A stretch of DNA of 64,000 bases from VBOC01 sp964512655 (GTDB lineage: Bacteria; Bacteroidota; Ignavibacteria; UBA10030; SZUA-254). Shown one piece after another: positions 27,107-37,000 of the stretch. The first letter of the stretch is position 1; each line of letters starts with the position of its first letter. Location of the stretch: NCBI GenBank assembly GCA_964512655.1, contig CAZEJT010000001.1, positions 310,001-374,000 on the forward strand. Reading direction: 5' to 3'. A model generated the notes under the pieces. That model was not told where the DNA came from. It did no database searches and saw only the letters and a program-made list of their open reading frames with translations. Position numbers and translations under genes: made by a program.

Positions 27107-28693
27107 GTGCATAAGAAAGCCGCTTCAACAAATACTAGCGAGGTCAAGACCGATTCGGGGATCATGATCGAGCCGGTGTACGAGCCGGGTCCGTTCGATC
27201 CTGATCTTAAGCTTGGTACGCCGGGCGAGTACCCTTTCACGCGCGGGATACATCCAACGATGTACCGCGGAAAGCTCTGGACGATGCGCCAGTATGCGGG
27301 CTTCGGCACGGCGCGCGAAACAAACCTCCGCTACCGGTATCTCCTTGACCACGGGACGACGGGCCTCTCGGTGGCATTCGACCTGCCGACGCAGATGGGG
27401 TACGACTCAGACCATCCGATGGCGGGGGGAGAGGTGGGAAGGGTGGGGGTGGCGATCGACTCCCTCGAAGACATGGAACAGCTCTTCGAGGGGATCCGGC
27501 TCGATTCAATCACGACATCGATGACCATTAATTCCACGGCGGCGATCCTTCTCTGCATGTACGTCGCCCTCGCGAAGAAGCAGGGAGTCGATCCGCGGAA
27601 ACTCTCCGGCACCATCCAGAACGACATCCTGAAGGAATATATCGCCCGGGGGACCTACATCTATCCCCCCGGGCCTTCGATGAGGCTCGTGACGGACATC
27701 TTCACCTGGTGCCGGGATCATCTCCCAAGGTGGAACACAATCTCGATCAGCGGCTACCACATCAGGGAAGCCGGGGCGACGGCCGTCCAGGAGCTCGCCT
27801 TCACCTTCTCCAACGCGATCGCATATGTCCGCGCAGCCCTCGACGCGGGTCTTACCATAGACGAGTTCGGACCCCACCTCTCGTTTTTCTTCAATGCGCA
27901 TAACAACATTTTCGAGGAGGTGGCCAAATTCAGGGCGGCCCGCAGACTCTGGGCCTCGATCATGAAGGAGAGATTCGGAGCGAGAAAGCCGGAGTCGATG
28001 AAGCTTCGGTTTCATGCGCAGACAGGAGGTTCGACCCTTACGGCTCAACAAATCGACAACAACGTCGTTCGCGTCTCGCTTCAGGCCCTCTCGGCCGTGC
28101 TCGGTGGATGCCAGTCGCTCCACACGAACGGAAAAGATGAAGCCCTGTCACTCCCCTCCGAGGAGGCTGCGCGGATCGCCCTCCGGACCCAGCAAATCAT
28201 TGCACACGAAACCGGCGTGACCAATACGGTGGACCCGCTGGGGGGCTCTTATTTTCTCGAGTATCTGACCGACGAAGTCGAACGCCGGGCCCTGGCCTAC
28301 ATAGGGGCGATCGACGCGATGGGGGGAGCCGTTCGCGCCATCGAGCAGCAGTACTACCAAAAGGAGATTTCAGAAAGCGCGTACCGCCATCAGAAGGCGG
28401 TGGAGGGGAAGAAGGCCGTCATCGTCGGTGTCAATGAATTCAACACGCAGGGAGAAACGCCTCCGGCGGTGGCGAAGATCGATCCGGCCGTCGAGCGGGA
28501 CCAGGTTGCACGAGTGCAATCCGTCCGTAATCGGAGAGATCCGAAGAAGATGGCAGGAGCGATGAAGGGTCTTCACGGCGCGGCCCGCGGCAGGGAGAAT
28601 GTGATTCCTCACATCCTCGCCTGCGTCGAGTCATCTGCGACGCTTGGGGAGATTTCCGACCTTTTGCGGTCGGCGTGGGGAGAGTACGGCTGA
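27107..28693 (+). CDS. Acyl-CoA (methylmalonyl-CoA type) mutase large subunit
   Basis: 528 residues covering only the substrate-binding TIM barrel of the methylmalonyl-CoA mutase family; the C-terminal cobalamin-binding domain is missing, as in two-subunit enzymes such as isobutyryl- or 2-hydroxyisobutyryl-CoA mutases and some split methylmalonyl-CoA mutases. Conserved blocks include PFTRGIHPTMYRGKLWTMRQ, AFDLPTQMGYDSDHP, SISGYHIREAGA and RFHAQTGGSTLTAQQ. The GTG at 27107 is chosen because the ATG at 27164 falls inside a conserved block (SGIMIEPVY). No B12-binding subunit or MeaB gene is adjacent. The 3' end overlaps nth on the other strand by 63 bases. Confidence 0.85.
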   Translation: MHKKAASTNTSEVKTDSGIMIEPVYEPGPFDPDLKLGTPGEYPFTRGIHPTMYRGKLWTMRQYAGFGTARETNLRYRYLLDHGTTGLSVAFDLPTQMGYDSDHPMAGGEVGRVGVAIDSLEDMEQLFEGIRLDSITTSMTINSTAAILLCMYVALAKKQGVDPRKLSGTIQNDILKEYIARGTYIYPPGPSMRLVTDIFTWCRDHLPRWNTISISGYHIREAGATAVQELAFTFSNAIAYVRAALDAGLTIDEFGPHLSFFFNAHNNIFEEVAKFRAARRLWASIMKERFGARKPESMKLRFHAQTGGSTLTAQQIDNNVVRVSLQALSAVLGGCQSLHTNGKDEALSLPSEEAARIALRTQQIIAHETGVTNTVDPLGGSYFLEYLTDEVERRALAYIGAIDAMGGAVRAIEQQYYQKEISESAYRHQKAVEGKKAVIVGVNEFNTQGETPPAVAKIDPAVERDQVARVQSVRNRRDPKKMAGAMKGLHGAARGRENVIPHILACVESSATLGEISDLLRSAWGEYG

Positions 28694-29377
28694 TGAGAGA
28701 GCCGGCGCGCTCATGAAGAGCTCCGCCGAGGGACACAACTCCTTGACCTGACATTCAGGGCATTTCGGCTTCCGGGCCTGGCACACCTTCCTCCCGTGAA
28801 GGATCAGGAGGTTCCCGATAGGAATCCAGTCCTTTCTCGGGAGGATTTCCATGAGGTCGGTTTCTATCTTTTCCGGCGACTCTTCCTTCGAGAACCCGAG
28901 TCGCCCGGAAAGGCGCGCGACGTGCGTGTCTACGACTACCCCTTCCGCCTTCCCGAAAAAATTCCCCAGCACGACATTTGCTGTCTTTCTGCCCACACCG
29001 GGGAGGCGCACAAGCTCTTCCATGGTATCGGGGACCTGTCCGCCGTGAGTCCTGACCAGCTCTTTCGAGGCGTTAATGACGCTCTTAGCCTTCGAGCGGA
29101 AGAAGCCGGTGGAGCGTATCATGGATTCAAGCTCGGGAGTGGAAGCGCCGGCGAAATCCGATGCGGTGGGGTACCGTTTGAACAGGCCAGGCGTGACCAT
29201 ATTTACCCGCTCGTCGGTGCACTGAGCGGAAAGAATGGTAGAGATCAGAAGCTCGAAGGGGCTTGAATGATCGAGGGCCGTCCTGGCCTCGGGATAGAGC
29301 CGTTTTAGACGCGCCACAATTTCCGCAGCACGCTTTTTCAGCTCCCCAGGGGTTTCCCGGTTTTTCGTGCGCTTCAT
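28631..29377 (-). CDS. nth: Endonuclease III
   Basis: 248 residues. The helix-hairpin-helix and active site are intact: LPGVGRKTANVV with catalytic Lys131 and VDTHVARL with Asp150. The four iron-sulfur cysteines are Cys199, Cys206, Cys209 and Cys215 in the canonical spacing. The enzyme removes oxidised pyrimidines and cleaves at abasic sites. A C-terminal tail of about 30 residues beyond the cluster is longer than in E. coli and is the part that overlaps the convergent mutase gene, so its coding value is uncertain. It starts 7 bases after the LiaF-like gene, last in the operon. Confidence 0.92.
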   Translation of the reverse strand: MKRTKNRETPGELKKRAAEIVARLKRLYPEARTALDHSSPFELLISTILSAQCTDERVNMVTPGLFKRYPTASDFAGASTPELESMIRSTGFFRSKAKSVINASKELVRTHGGQVPDTMEELVRLPGVGRKTANVVLGNFFGKAEGVVVDTHVARLSGRLGFSKEESPEKIETDLMEILPRKDWIPIGNLLILHGRKVCQARKPKCPECQVKELCPSAELFMSAPALSSAVLSPRRPQKVGNLPKRRR

Positions 29378-29384
29378 GGCTGCG

Positions 29385-30113
29385 TCAGTCCACTCTGATC
29401 CCGCCGAAGATCCGCGTAACCGTTATCCGAAGCTTGCCCGGCGCCTGGGCGTAACCCGGCGTCATGTGCTGGATTTCGGACGAGATACCGCCTTTGTGCT
29501 GACCAAAGATGACGAGATCTCCGAGCACAGAGCTCGCTGAAATTGCGACTGCCGCATCCCTCGGCAGGAAGAGGCGCGATTCGCCGAAGACCCCGTGAAT
29601 CCGAAGCTCGTGTTCTCCGTCCGCGAATTTCGCGGCGGAGAGATCGAGGCTCGATGACCCGAACACCGTTGAGATCGATCCGCCCTTGAACCGGGGAGAG
29701 GTAACGCGGACGGTTACGTCGCCGAAGACGCTCGACTGGTGGAGAAGCTCGCTTTCGTACTGATACGGTCCCCCGGCGGCCTGATAGGAATATCCGGCCG
29801 TTTCTGCGGCGCCGGACGGCGTCCCCATGGCGGATTCCTCCGGCGCCCCGGAGGGTTCTCCGGCTCCCTCCTCTGCCACCCCCATCGCCCCGTGCTCTCC
29901 CGTGATTGGGGAGGTTGGCGCGGTAGGTGGCGCGCTCGCCGGCGGGGAATTGTCCCTCTTCCGCTTCTTTATCAGGACGCTCACGCCCCAGAGGATCAGA
30001 AGCACCGGCCAGAAATCCCGGATCATGTCTCCAAAATCCGCGACTCCGAGGTTGTCGAGAAGGATGAGGACTCCGAAAATAATAAGTATGAATCCCCAGG
30101 TCAGGTTTCGCAT
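29385..30113 (-). CDS. LiaF-like membrane protein (DUF5668 plus LiaF C-terminal domain)
   Basis: 242 residues. Two N-terminal transmembrane helices (WGFILIIFGVLILLDNLG and FWPVLLILWGVSVLI, about residues 6-46) are followed by a KKRKRD stop-transfer, a low-complexity Pro/Ala/Gly linker (about 55-115) and a beta-rich domain (about 118-242) with repeated (V/I)FG motifs typical of LiaF/YvqF C-termini. In Firmicutes LiaF dampens a cell-envelope stress two-component system; in this group the role is unknown. It sits 18 bases after polX and 7 before nth. Confidence 0.75.
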   Translation of the reverse strand: MRNLTWGFILIIFGVLILLDNLGVADFGDMIRDFWPVLLILWGVSVLIKKRKRDNSPPASAPPTAPTSPITGEHGAMGVAEEGAGEPSGAPEESAMGTPSGAAETAGYSYQAAGGPYQYESELLHQSSVFGDVTVRVTSPRFKGGSISTVFGSSSLDLSAAKFADGEHELRIHGVFGESRLFLPRDAAVAISASSVLGDLVIFGQHKGGISSEIQHMTPGYAQAPGKLRITVTRIFGGIRVD

Positions 30114-30131
30114 GGTCTCGTTCTTAAAATG

Positions 30132-31889
30132 TTAATGGTTGAGGAACTTTGTTACTTCCGAGACGCTCCGGGTGTTGATCACGTCCTTTTTTTCGAGCCA
30201 TCCCTTCCGCGCAATTCCCACCCCATAACGGACATCGGTGAGGCCGTGGATATTGTGAGCATCCGGGTTAATACTGATCTTCACTCCCTTTTCTTTCGCA
30301 TACTTGCAGAGCCGCCAGTCGAGATCGAGCCGAAGAGGGTGCGCATTGATCTCGATGATCTTTCCGTGGTCGGACGCCGCGTTGATCACTTCCGCCATAT
30401 TCACCGGGTATCCCTCCCTCTCAAGGAGAAGCCGTCCGGTTGGATGGCCAAGCATCGTTACGTACTTGTTTTTCACGGCTTTGATAATCCGCTTCGTCGC
30501 CTCCTGCTCCGACATCTTGAACTTGCTGTGGACGGATGCCACGACGAAATCGAATCCGGAGAGGACGGAATCGCTCCAGTCAAGGGTTCCGTCTGCAAGA
30601 ATGTCCACCTCGCTCCCCTGAAAGACCCGGAATCCCTTCGTGGATCCATTTAATGATTCGATTTCCGCGCGCTGAAGTTTCACTCTCGCGGCGCTCAGGC
30701 CCCCCGCGTAGGCCGCGATCTTGCTGTGATCGGCGATTCCAAGGTATTCCCATCCCAGCGCCCTCGCCGCCCGCGCCATTTCCGCAATCGAATTTGCGCC
30801 GTCGCTGTACGTCGAGTGACAGTGAAATGTTCCCCGGATGTCTTTCTCCTCGATCAGATCGGGGAGCGAACCCGAGCGGGCGGCGTCGATCTCCCCCATG
30901 TTTTCCCGTAATTCCGGTGGGACGTATTCCAGCTCGAGCGCGCCGTAGAGGTCTTCCTCGGTCTGGCAGTCGACCAGGCGCTTTGCCTTCCCGCGAACCT
31001 CGGGCGAGCTCAGCTTCGAGAAGCCGTATTCGTTCAGGCTCCAGCCGAAACGCTTGGCAAGCGCGCGAATCTCGATATTGTGCTCTTTGCTCCCGGTGAA
31101 ATACGTGAGGGCGAAAGGATACTCCTGATCGGTCGTGATGCGTAGGTCGCAGTTGATGCCCGATTTCAGGAGGACACTCGATTTTGTTCCCCCTTTTGCG
31201 ATGACCTTCTCCACGTCGGGGTGCCGGGTGAATGCTTCCATGATCCGGCTTGCTCCCCCTTTTTTCGAGCTGGCCAGGATGTCGATATCCCCGATGACCT
31301 CCTTGCGCCTCCGGAGACTGCCTGCGATCTCGCAGCGAATAACCTCCTTGCGGCCCCTGAGACTTTTGAGGATCGAATCAGCCGCCTCCCGGGCGGCCGA
31401 GTAGAGATGCTTGTCGCTGTGCTTTTTGAGCTGGTCGATTCCCCCGAGGATGTTGGCCTCCGTCTTTTCACCGAATCCCTCGAGGGACGCGAGTTTGTGC
31501 GCGGAGGCGGCCGCTTTCAACTGCTCGACATTCTTGATGCCGAGCTTCTCATAGAGAAGCTTCACCTTCTTCGGCCCCATGCCCTGGATGTGGAGTATAT
31601 CGAGGAGTCCGGCGGGTATCGAAGCCCTGAGCTCTTCGTAGTAGGGGGACTTCCCTGTGGTAACAAGCTCGGTGATCTTCTCGGCCAGACCCTCGCCGAT
31701 CCCTTTGACGTCGCGCAAACGGCCGTCCTTGACGAGGTCATCCAGGTTCTCCGAAAGGGCCCCTATGACGCGCGATCCGTTGTGGAAGGCGCGGCTCTTG
31801 AAGGGATTCTCTCCCTTCAGCTCGAGGAGCGTCCCGATTTCATCGAGTATCGCGGCGACTTCCTTTGCGGTCATGGCACGTTTTACCAT
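30132..31889 (-). CDS. polX: DNA polymerase/3'-5' exonuclease PolX
   Basis: 585 residues from the ATG at 31889, which shares ATGGTAA with the stop of the upstream gene. The order is N-terminal helix-hairpin-helix region (LDDLVKDGRLRDVKGIGEGLAEKI and GMGPKKVKLLYEKLGI), nucleotidyltransferase palm (CEIAGSLRRRKEVIGDIDILA) and C-terminal PHP domain with FHCHSTYSDGANS near residues 353-365, ADHSK and INPDAHN. Bacterial PolX fills short gaps in base excision repair and proofreads with its PHP domain. Placement with nth in one operon agrees with a repair function. Confidence 0.92.
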   Translation of the reverse strand: MVKRAMTAKEVAAILDEIGTLLELKGENPFKSRAFHNGSRVIGALSENLDDLVKDGRLRDVKGIGEGLAEKITELVTTGKSPYYEELRASIPAGLLDILHIQGMGPKKVKLLYEKLGIKNVEQLKAAASAHKLASLEGFGEKTEANILGGIDQLKKHSDKHLYSAAREAADSILKSLRGRKEVIRCEIAGSLRRRKEVIGDIDILASSKKGGASRIMEAFTRHPDVEKVIAKGGTKSSVLLKSGINCDLRITTDQEYPFALTYFTGSKEHNIEIRALAKRFGWSLNEYGFSKLSSPEVRGKAKRLVDCQTEEDLYGALELEYVPPELRENMGEIDAARSGSLPDLIEEKDIRGTFHCHSTYSDGANSIAEMARAARALGWEYLGIADHSKIAAYAGGLSAARVKLQRAEIESLNGSTKGFRVFQGSEVDILADGTLDWSDSVLSGFDFVVASVHSKFKMSEQEATKRIIKAVKNKYVTMLGHPTGRLLLEREGYPVNMAEVINAASDHGKIIEINAHPLRLDLDWRLCKYAKEKGVKISINPDAHNIHGLTDVRYGVGIARKGWLEKKDVINTRSVSEVTKFLNH

Positions 31890-32932
31890 CTGAGGAGACC
31901 CGCTTCGAGGGCCAGTCCCGGCCCCATCGCAAGCATGACCCCAAGATCGCCCGGGCGCGGATCGGAATGCCGGAGCGTCTCCTGGAGCACGAACAGAACG
32001 GTGGGGGAGGACATGTTCCCAAAGTTTCTCAGCACGCACTCGCTGTTGCGGACCTCTTCCTTCGTAAGCCCAAGCTCCGACCGGACGTTGTCGATCACCT
32101 TCCGTCCCCCCGAATGAAGGATCCAGTGGCGGATCTGGTCCTTCGCGAGTCCTGCATCGTCGAGGAGCCGGGTGATGACCTTCTTCGAAAGCGCTCCGGC
32201 GATCGCGCGGATATCCTTCGAGAGAATAATCCGGAGTTTTCCTCCCCTGTGCTCGAACCCGACGGCGCCGATGAGAGATGGTTCCAGGAGCGAGGCGAAT
32301 CTGAGGAGTTGCGGCGCGGACGCCCCATCGGACATTCCCACGACCACGGCCGCCGCGCCATCAGCACAGATCGCGTTGCCGACGACTGTTTCGAGGGAAT
32401 CATCGACGTAGTAACAGGCCGAACATATTTCGACCGTGAGGAGGAGCGCCTTCCTGCCGGGATACGCGCTTACGAAATCGAATGCGCGCTGCAACCCCGG
32501 CATGGCCCCAGCGCATCCCATCCCGAGCAAATCGGCCCGCTGTATGGTTTGTTTCATCCCCAATTCCCTGATCAGCAGGGACGAGAGGCCCGGGCACAGA
32601 TACCCGGTGCACGAAACGGCGATGACGCAATCAATGTCGGAGATGTCGATCCTGCCGGAGGCCAGGCAGGCGCGTATTGCAGCCGAGCCAATCTCCATCG
32701 AACCCCGTTCGAAGCGGCGGTGGAGCTCGTCCGGGGTTTCATCGGCGTTGAACGTCTCGATGTCGAAATCGAGATGCCGGTAGTCGATATCGGAGTTCAT
32801 GAAGATCTGGCGGACGCGGTCGGACCGGTAGAACTCTGATGAGCGGCTCGCCAGGGCGTAGATCTCCTCCTGTGAATAGCGCCGGCGAGGGTTGGCGGTG
32901 CCGACGGCAAGGATAGCCGGTGAAGGATTCAT
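31883..32932 (-). CDS. Type III polyketide synthase (chalcone/stilbene synthase family)
   Basis: 349 residues, normal for bacterial type III PKSs. The catalytic triad is complete: Cys140 in LLGMGCAGAMPGL, His273 in ILHSGGRK and Asn306 in NFGNMSSPTV. The enzymes condense malonyl-CoA on an acyl-CoA starter to give resorcinols, pyrones or phloroglucinols. No methyltransferase, oxidase or hydroxylase that usually decorates the product is next to it; the partners are dus upstream (27 bases) and polX downstream (7-base overlap). Starter and product cannot be predicted by eye. Confidence 0.85.
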   Translation of the reverse strand: MNPSPAILAVGTANPRRRYSQEEIYALASRSSEFYRSDRVRQIFMNSDIDYRHLDFDIETFNADETPDELHRRFERGSMEIGSAAIRACLASGRIDISDIDCVIAVSCTGYLCPGLSSLLIRELGMKQTIQRADLLGMGCAGAMPGLQRAFDFVSAYPGRKALLLTVEICSACYYVDDSLETVVGNAICADGAAAVVVGMSDGASAPQLLRFASLLEPSLIGAVGFEHRGGKLRIILSKDIRAIAGALSKKVITRLLDDAGLAKDQIRHWILHSGGRKVIDNVRSELGLTKEEVRNSECVLRNFGNMSSPTVLFVLQETLRHSDPRPGDLGVMLAMGPGLALEAGLLRW

Positions 32933-32959
32933 CGGATTATGAGCGTACTTCCGCCGGCC

Positions 32960-33964
32960 TCACGCGGCGAGGGCTTCGTCCGTCTGCTGGGGCTCGACGT
33001 CGGAGAAGTTTGCGGCGAATCGCCCCAGCTCGTCCAGAATCTGGTCGGGCGCCGTGTGGGCCATGAGCCGGACCCGCAGGGAGGCAATCCCCGGAAGATT
33101 GCGAAGGTAGCCAGAATAGTATTTGCGAAATTCTATGACTCCGCGCCGGTCGCCTTTGTGCTCGATCGACAGGCGGAGATGGCGGACGAGCGTATCGAGC
33201 CGTTCCCGGAGGGAAGGCCCGGGGAGGAGTTTTCCGTTGCCGAGATAGTGTTTGATCTCTCTGAAAATCCATGGGTTCTGAATGGCTCCGCGCGCAACCA
33301 TCACCCCGTCGCATCCGGTGGTTTCAAAGACATGCTTCGCCGCCCCGGGAGAGTCGACGCCGCCGTTCACGATAATCGGAATGGAGACAGCCTTCTTTAC
33401 GAGAGGAACCCAAGAGTAGTCGGGTTCTCCTGTATGCCCCTGAGCGCGCGTCCGGCAGTGGATGGTGAGGGCTTTGGCGCCCGAGTCCTCCACGAGTTTC
33501 GCCGCGTCGACGATGAGGATCGACGAGGCGTCCCAACCCAGCCGGGTCTTTACGGTCACCGGCACAGCGGCCGAGCGCACCACGGAAGAGATGATTCTTC
33601 CCATCTTAGGGAGGTCGCGGAGAAGGCCTGCGCCTGCGCCGTGGCCGGCGACGTTCCGGACCCAGCATCCGCAGTTGATATCAATGAGGTCGGGACGCAG
33701 TTCATCCGCCATTCTGGCGGCGCCCGCCATTGACTCTTCGGCGCCGCCGTAAATCTGGATCCCGAATGGCCGCTCCTCCTCGAGAAACGCCATCTTTGCC
33801 TTCGTCTTTTCCGAGTTGCGCACAAGCCCCTCGGCGTTGACGAATTCCGTGTAGACGATATCCGCGCCCAGTCCTTTGCAGATGAGCCGGAAGGGGATCT
33901 CCGTCACGTCTTCCATCGGAGCGAGAAGTATGGCGTTCGGTATGTCGATTGCGCCGATTTTCAT
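32960..33964 (-). CDS. dus: tRNA-dihydrouridine synthase (DusB-type)
   Basis: 334 residues. FMN-binding TIM barrel motifs are visible: LAPMEDVTEIPFR at the N-terminus, the catalytic-cysteine loop DINCGCWVRN (about residues 93-102), TVKTRLGWD and VMVARGAIQNPWIF. The loop usually reads DINMGCP; here Pro is replaced by Trp, while the Cys remains. The enzyme reduces specific uridines in the tRNA D loop. It is the first gene of the minus-strand dus-PKS-polX-LiaF-nth operon. Confidence 0.88.
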   Translation of the reverse strand: MKIGAIDIPNAILLAPMEDVTEIPFRLICKGLGADIVYTEFVNAEGLVRNSEKTKAKMAFLEEERPFGIQIYGGAEESMAGAARMADELRPDLIDINCGCWVRNVAGHGAGAGLLRDLPKMGRIISSVVRSAAVPVTVKTRLGWDASSILIVDAAKLVEDSGAKALTIHCRTRAQGHTGEPDYSWVPLVKKAVSIPIIVNGGVDSPGAAKHVFETTGCDGVMVARGAIQNPWIFREIKHYLGNGKLLPGPSLRERLDTLVRHLRLSIEHKGDRRGVIEFRKYYSGYLRNLPGIASLRVRLMAHTAPDQILDELGRFAANFSDVEPQQTDEALAA

Positions 33965-33973
33965 TACAATTTC

Positions 33974-34002
33974 GAGCTATTCAATATGCCGGCATTTTGC
34001 AA
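33974..34002 (-). promoter_or_regulatory. Candidate promoter of the dus operon
   Basis: On the minus strand TTGCAA (34002-33997), 17 bp, TAGCTC (33979-33974); the ATG follows after 9 bases. The -10 element differs from TAnnTT at the last base. Confidence 0.45.
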
Positions 34003-34010
34003 GCCAGCGC

Positions 34011-37000
34011 CTACTTCATCAGCATGATTTTACGCGTGCCGGTGAAGTCGCCGGCGGTCATACGGACCATGTACATCCCGGATGGAACAGCCAATCCATG
34101 GCTGTCTTTTGAATCCCACTCCATGACGTGATAGCCCGCCTCCTGCTCACCGCTCATCAACGTCGCGATCCTCCTGCCCAATACGTCGTATACCACGACA
34201 TCCACCGTGGACGCCTTCGGTATATCGACGCTGAAATGCGTCGTCGGGTTGAAGGGATTCGGATAGTTCTGCGATAATGCGAATTCTTTCGGCAGCGTCA
34301 GCCCTTCCGTCAGCTTCAGCGCCAGCTTCGTCACTCCCGCATCGTTGATCGTCAGCTTCCCGCTTCCTTCCACGATGCCGAGTGTCTTGGTGTCTTTCCC
34401 GTTCAAGGACTGCAGTGCCAGCTTCTGCGTCCCCCCGCGCACCGCTTCCCACTTCACCGTCAACGGGTAGGCCGCTCCCTGGATCATAATCGCATAGGAG
34501 TACTCCTTCCCTGCTTCCGGCTGAGCCGGGAAGACTTCCACCATCCGCTGCGACGTGAACCGCACGTTCAATGCCCCTTCCGGCGCCATCGGAGGCATCT
34601 CGTACTTGCTTGCCGCCTGTGCGCTTAAGGTCGCCTCAGAGCCGATGTAGAGCGTCTGCGCCCTGTGGAGGTTGTCCTCGACCGTTACCTTGGAGAGCCC
34701 CGCGAGTTCCGTAACCGGCGATTCCTTCGGCACCGCGCCTGTGCCCACGATGTGGAGCTTGCCCGGTGCATTCGTCTTCACCCAGTAGCCCCTACCCGGC
34801 GTAAGGGTCGCTGCGACCGTGTAGGAGCCGTTGAAGCCGAAGAACGGCGATGTGATGATCGAGGGGGGAGTCGTGGTCAGCGTGCCGACCGCGACGGGGG
34901 TTGAAACCGATCCCACCATGTTCCAGTTCGCATCGAGCGAATCGTCCACGCTCGCAAGGTGCATTCCGGGACCATCGATCGTCCCGCCGCCGAGAAATTT
35001 GAGCCAGTAGCCGGGTCCGTTCTTGAGAGTCTGCGTTGCCTGGTAACTTCCATGATAGCCGAACGAACTGTACGAGATGGCATTCGGGAATAGGAAAGAT
35101 TTGGCATAGCTGGGTGGGATGCAACCGACTGAGACCATATTCCAGCCGTCGAGATTCCCGGTTATGTATACCTCGGGATAATATGAGACGCATAAGCCGG
35201 AATGGATGTGCGTCTCAGTCGGGACACCGTCTTTGTTGTAATAATTGAACGGAGTGGGGAACGTAAGCAAATGCGTCGAGGAGTCGGAGTTCATACCGAC
35301 AAGGTTTACCGTGTCGAGTCCGCCGATTCCGATATCGTCGATCTGGAACTGAATGGAACCGGCAGTCCGGTCGATAATGACCCGGAATTTGTCGTTGTCG
35401 ATGACCGCTCCCGACGCGTCGAAGTCGCCCACCGAATCCCACTCTGCGATGAACTTGCCGGGGAATGCGGTAGTGCTCGTGCGGATGTGACCGTAGAACG
35501 CGAGGGGAGAATCCTGCTTCACGATCCAGTCGCCCCAGTACGGCGCGATGAAATTCTTCGGCATGAATCCGGCCGCACGTCTGACTGTGTCAGGCCGGCC
35601 CCTGTGCTGGCGCTGCGGCAGATCGAAACCGTCTGTCGCAAAGCCATTGGCATTGACGTCGAGCGTGTCGGTGGCGTTCTTCGAAAGCGCGATCGCCCCG
35701 TTGACACCGATCCATGCATAGTTCAACGTGTCGCCGTAGTAGACGAACGGACCGCCAAGGGAGTAGGGTCCCGCCGTTCCGTCGTCGCCCGGGTGCGTAT
35801 TCGTCGTGCCCGGGGGGAGGAACCACTTGCTGGTGTCGATCACGGTGCCTGTGCCGATGATGCTCATCGGCGTGCATGAAAGGGTTGTATCGCAACGGTA
35901 GTAGGCGCTGTTGAGGTCAATAATCCGGTATGTGGACAACCCCGTTGAGTCGGCCAGCCCCAGGGAGTCTTTACCGACGATCCGGTAGCTCACCGTCGTC
36001 CCCTTCGGCTGACCGGGAATATTTCCTTCCCATCTGTCGGCCCCGATGTTGGTCATCGCCGCCGAAAGGATTGGACCGCCGTTGACGCTGTATTTAACCA
36101 CCGCGTTTTCCACTCCGGCCTTCGCCGGGTTTGCCGGGTCGCAGTCGACGATGTCCGCAGACACTACCTGCGTGGCGGTGGAGGTCGTGTTCCTGATCCT
36201 GTCGTCGATCGTCAATATCGGCGGAAGATTTGAAGTGGCGGTCATGACGTACCAGAAGAGGATGTTGAAGTCGCCCCGCGCCACCCACCCCTTGCAGTTA
36301 AATCCCGCCTGAAAGGTGACGACATTCTCGTAAAACTTCCAGTTGTGTGAATGGACGTGATCGGTATCCCCGCTGGCGAGAAACCCCGTGTTGAATGTCG
36401 CGCCGCATGTACCGCAGCACGGTTCACCCGGGAGCCCGTTAATCTTCAGTGTCATGAAGAAATAATCGCCCACATTGACCATCGGTGCGTGACTCCCCTG
36501 GCCGAGAACGGGGAGGAGATAAAAGGAGTTTATCCGGTTTGCGTGAACAGGACTAATCGGAACGCCGGAGAGTCCCCAGAGTGCGGTGCTGTCCACGGGA
36601 GGATATGTGGGTCCCGGGCCGCTCGTGGCGGTGGATACCCAGCCCCCAGTGGCGTCTTCGGGAAAAGCGGCAACCCCGTCTTCGGTGTCATTCGTATTCA
36701 ACCAATACCCCCAGCAGGTGCTTGAGGAAGCAGCGGGAAAGCCGCCGTACCCCGGTCCGTGTCCAGGGTAGATATTCGACTTGAAGAGGCGCAGAGTCAG
36801 CTGGGAGTCCTGTGCGCACACGCCCTGGCCCATGAACCAGAAGACGGTGTCGAGCGTCCCCGAGGCCGGGGCGGTGAACCATTCCGCGATGATGTCATTA
36901 TGAAAGCCGATGTGCGTAGTCGTAGCGGGAAAATTGGCCGGCGTGTAGCCGAAGGTGGCCTCTGAAGTACATCCCGACAGGGGGGCGAGCCCCGCCCTTT

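Noticed and set aside
31889..32039. Longer N-terminus for PolX
   Set aside because: The extra 50 codons lie inside the polyketide synthase gene; the ATG at 31889 overlapping its stop gives the normal family start.
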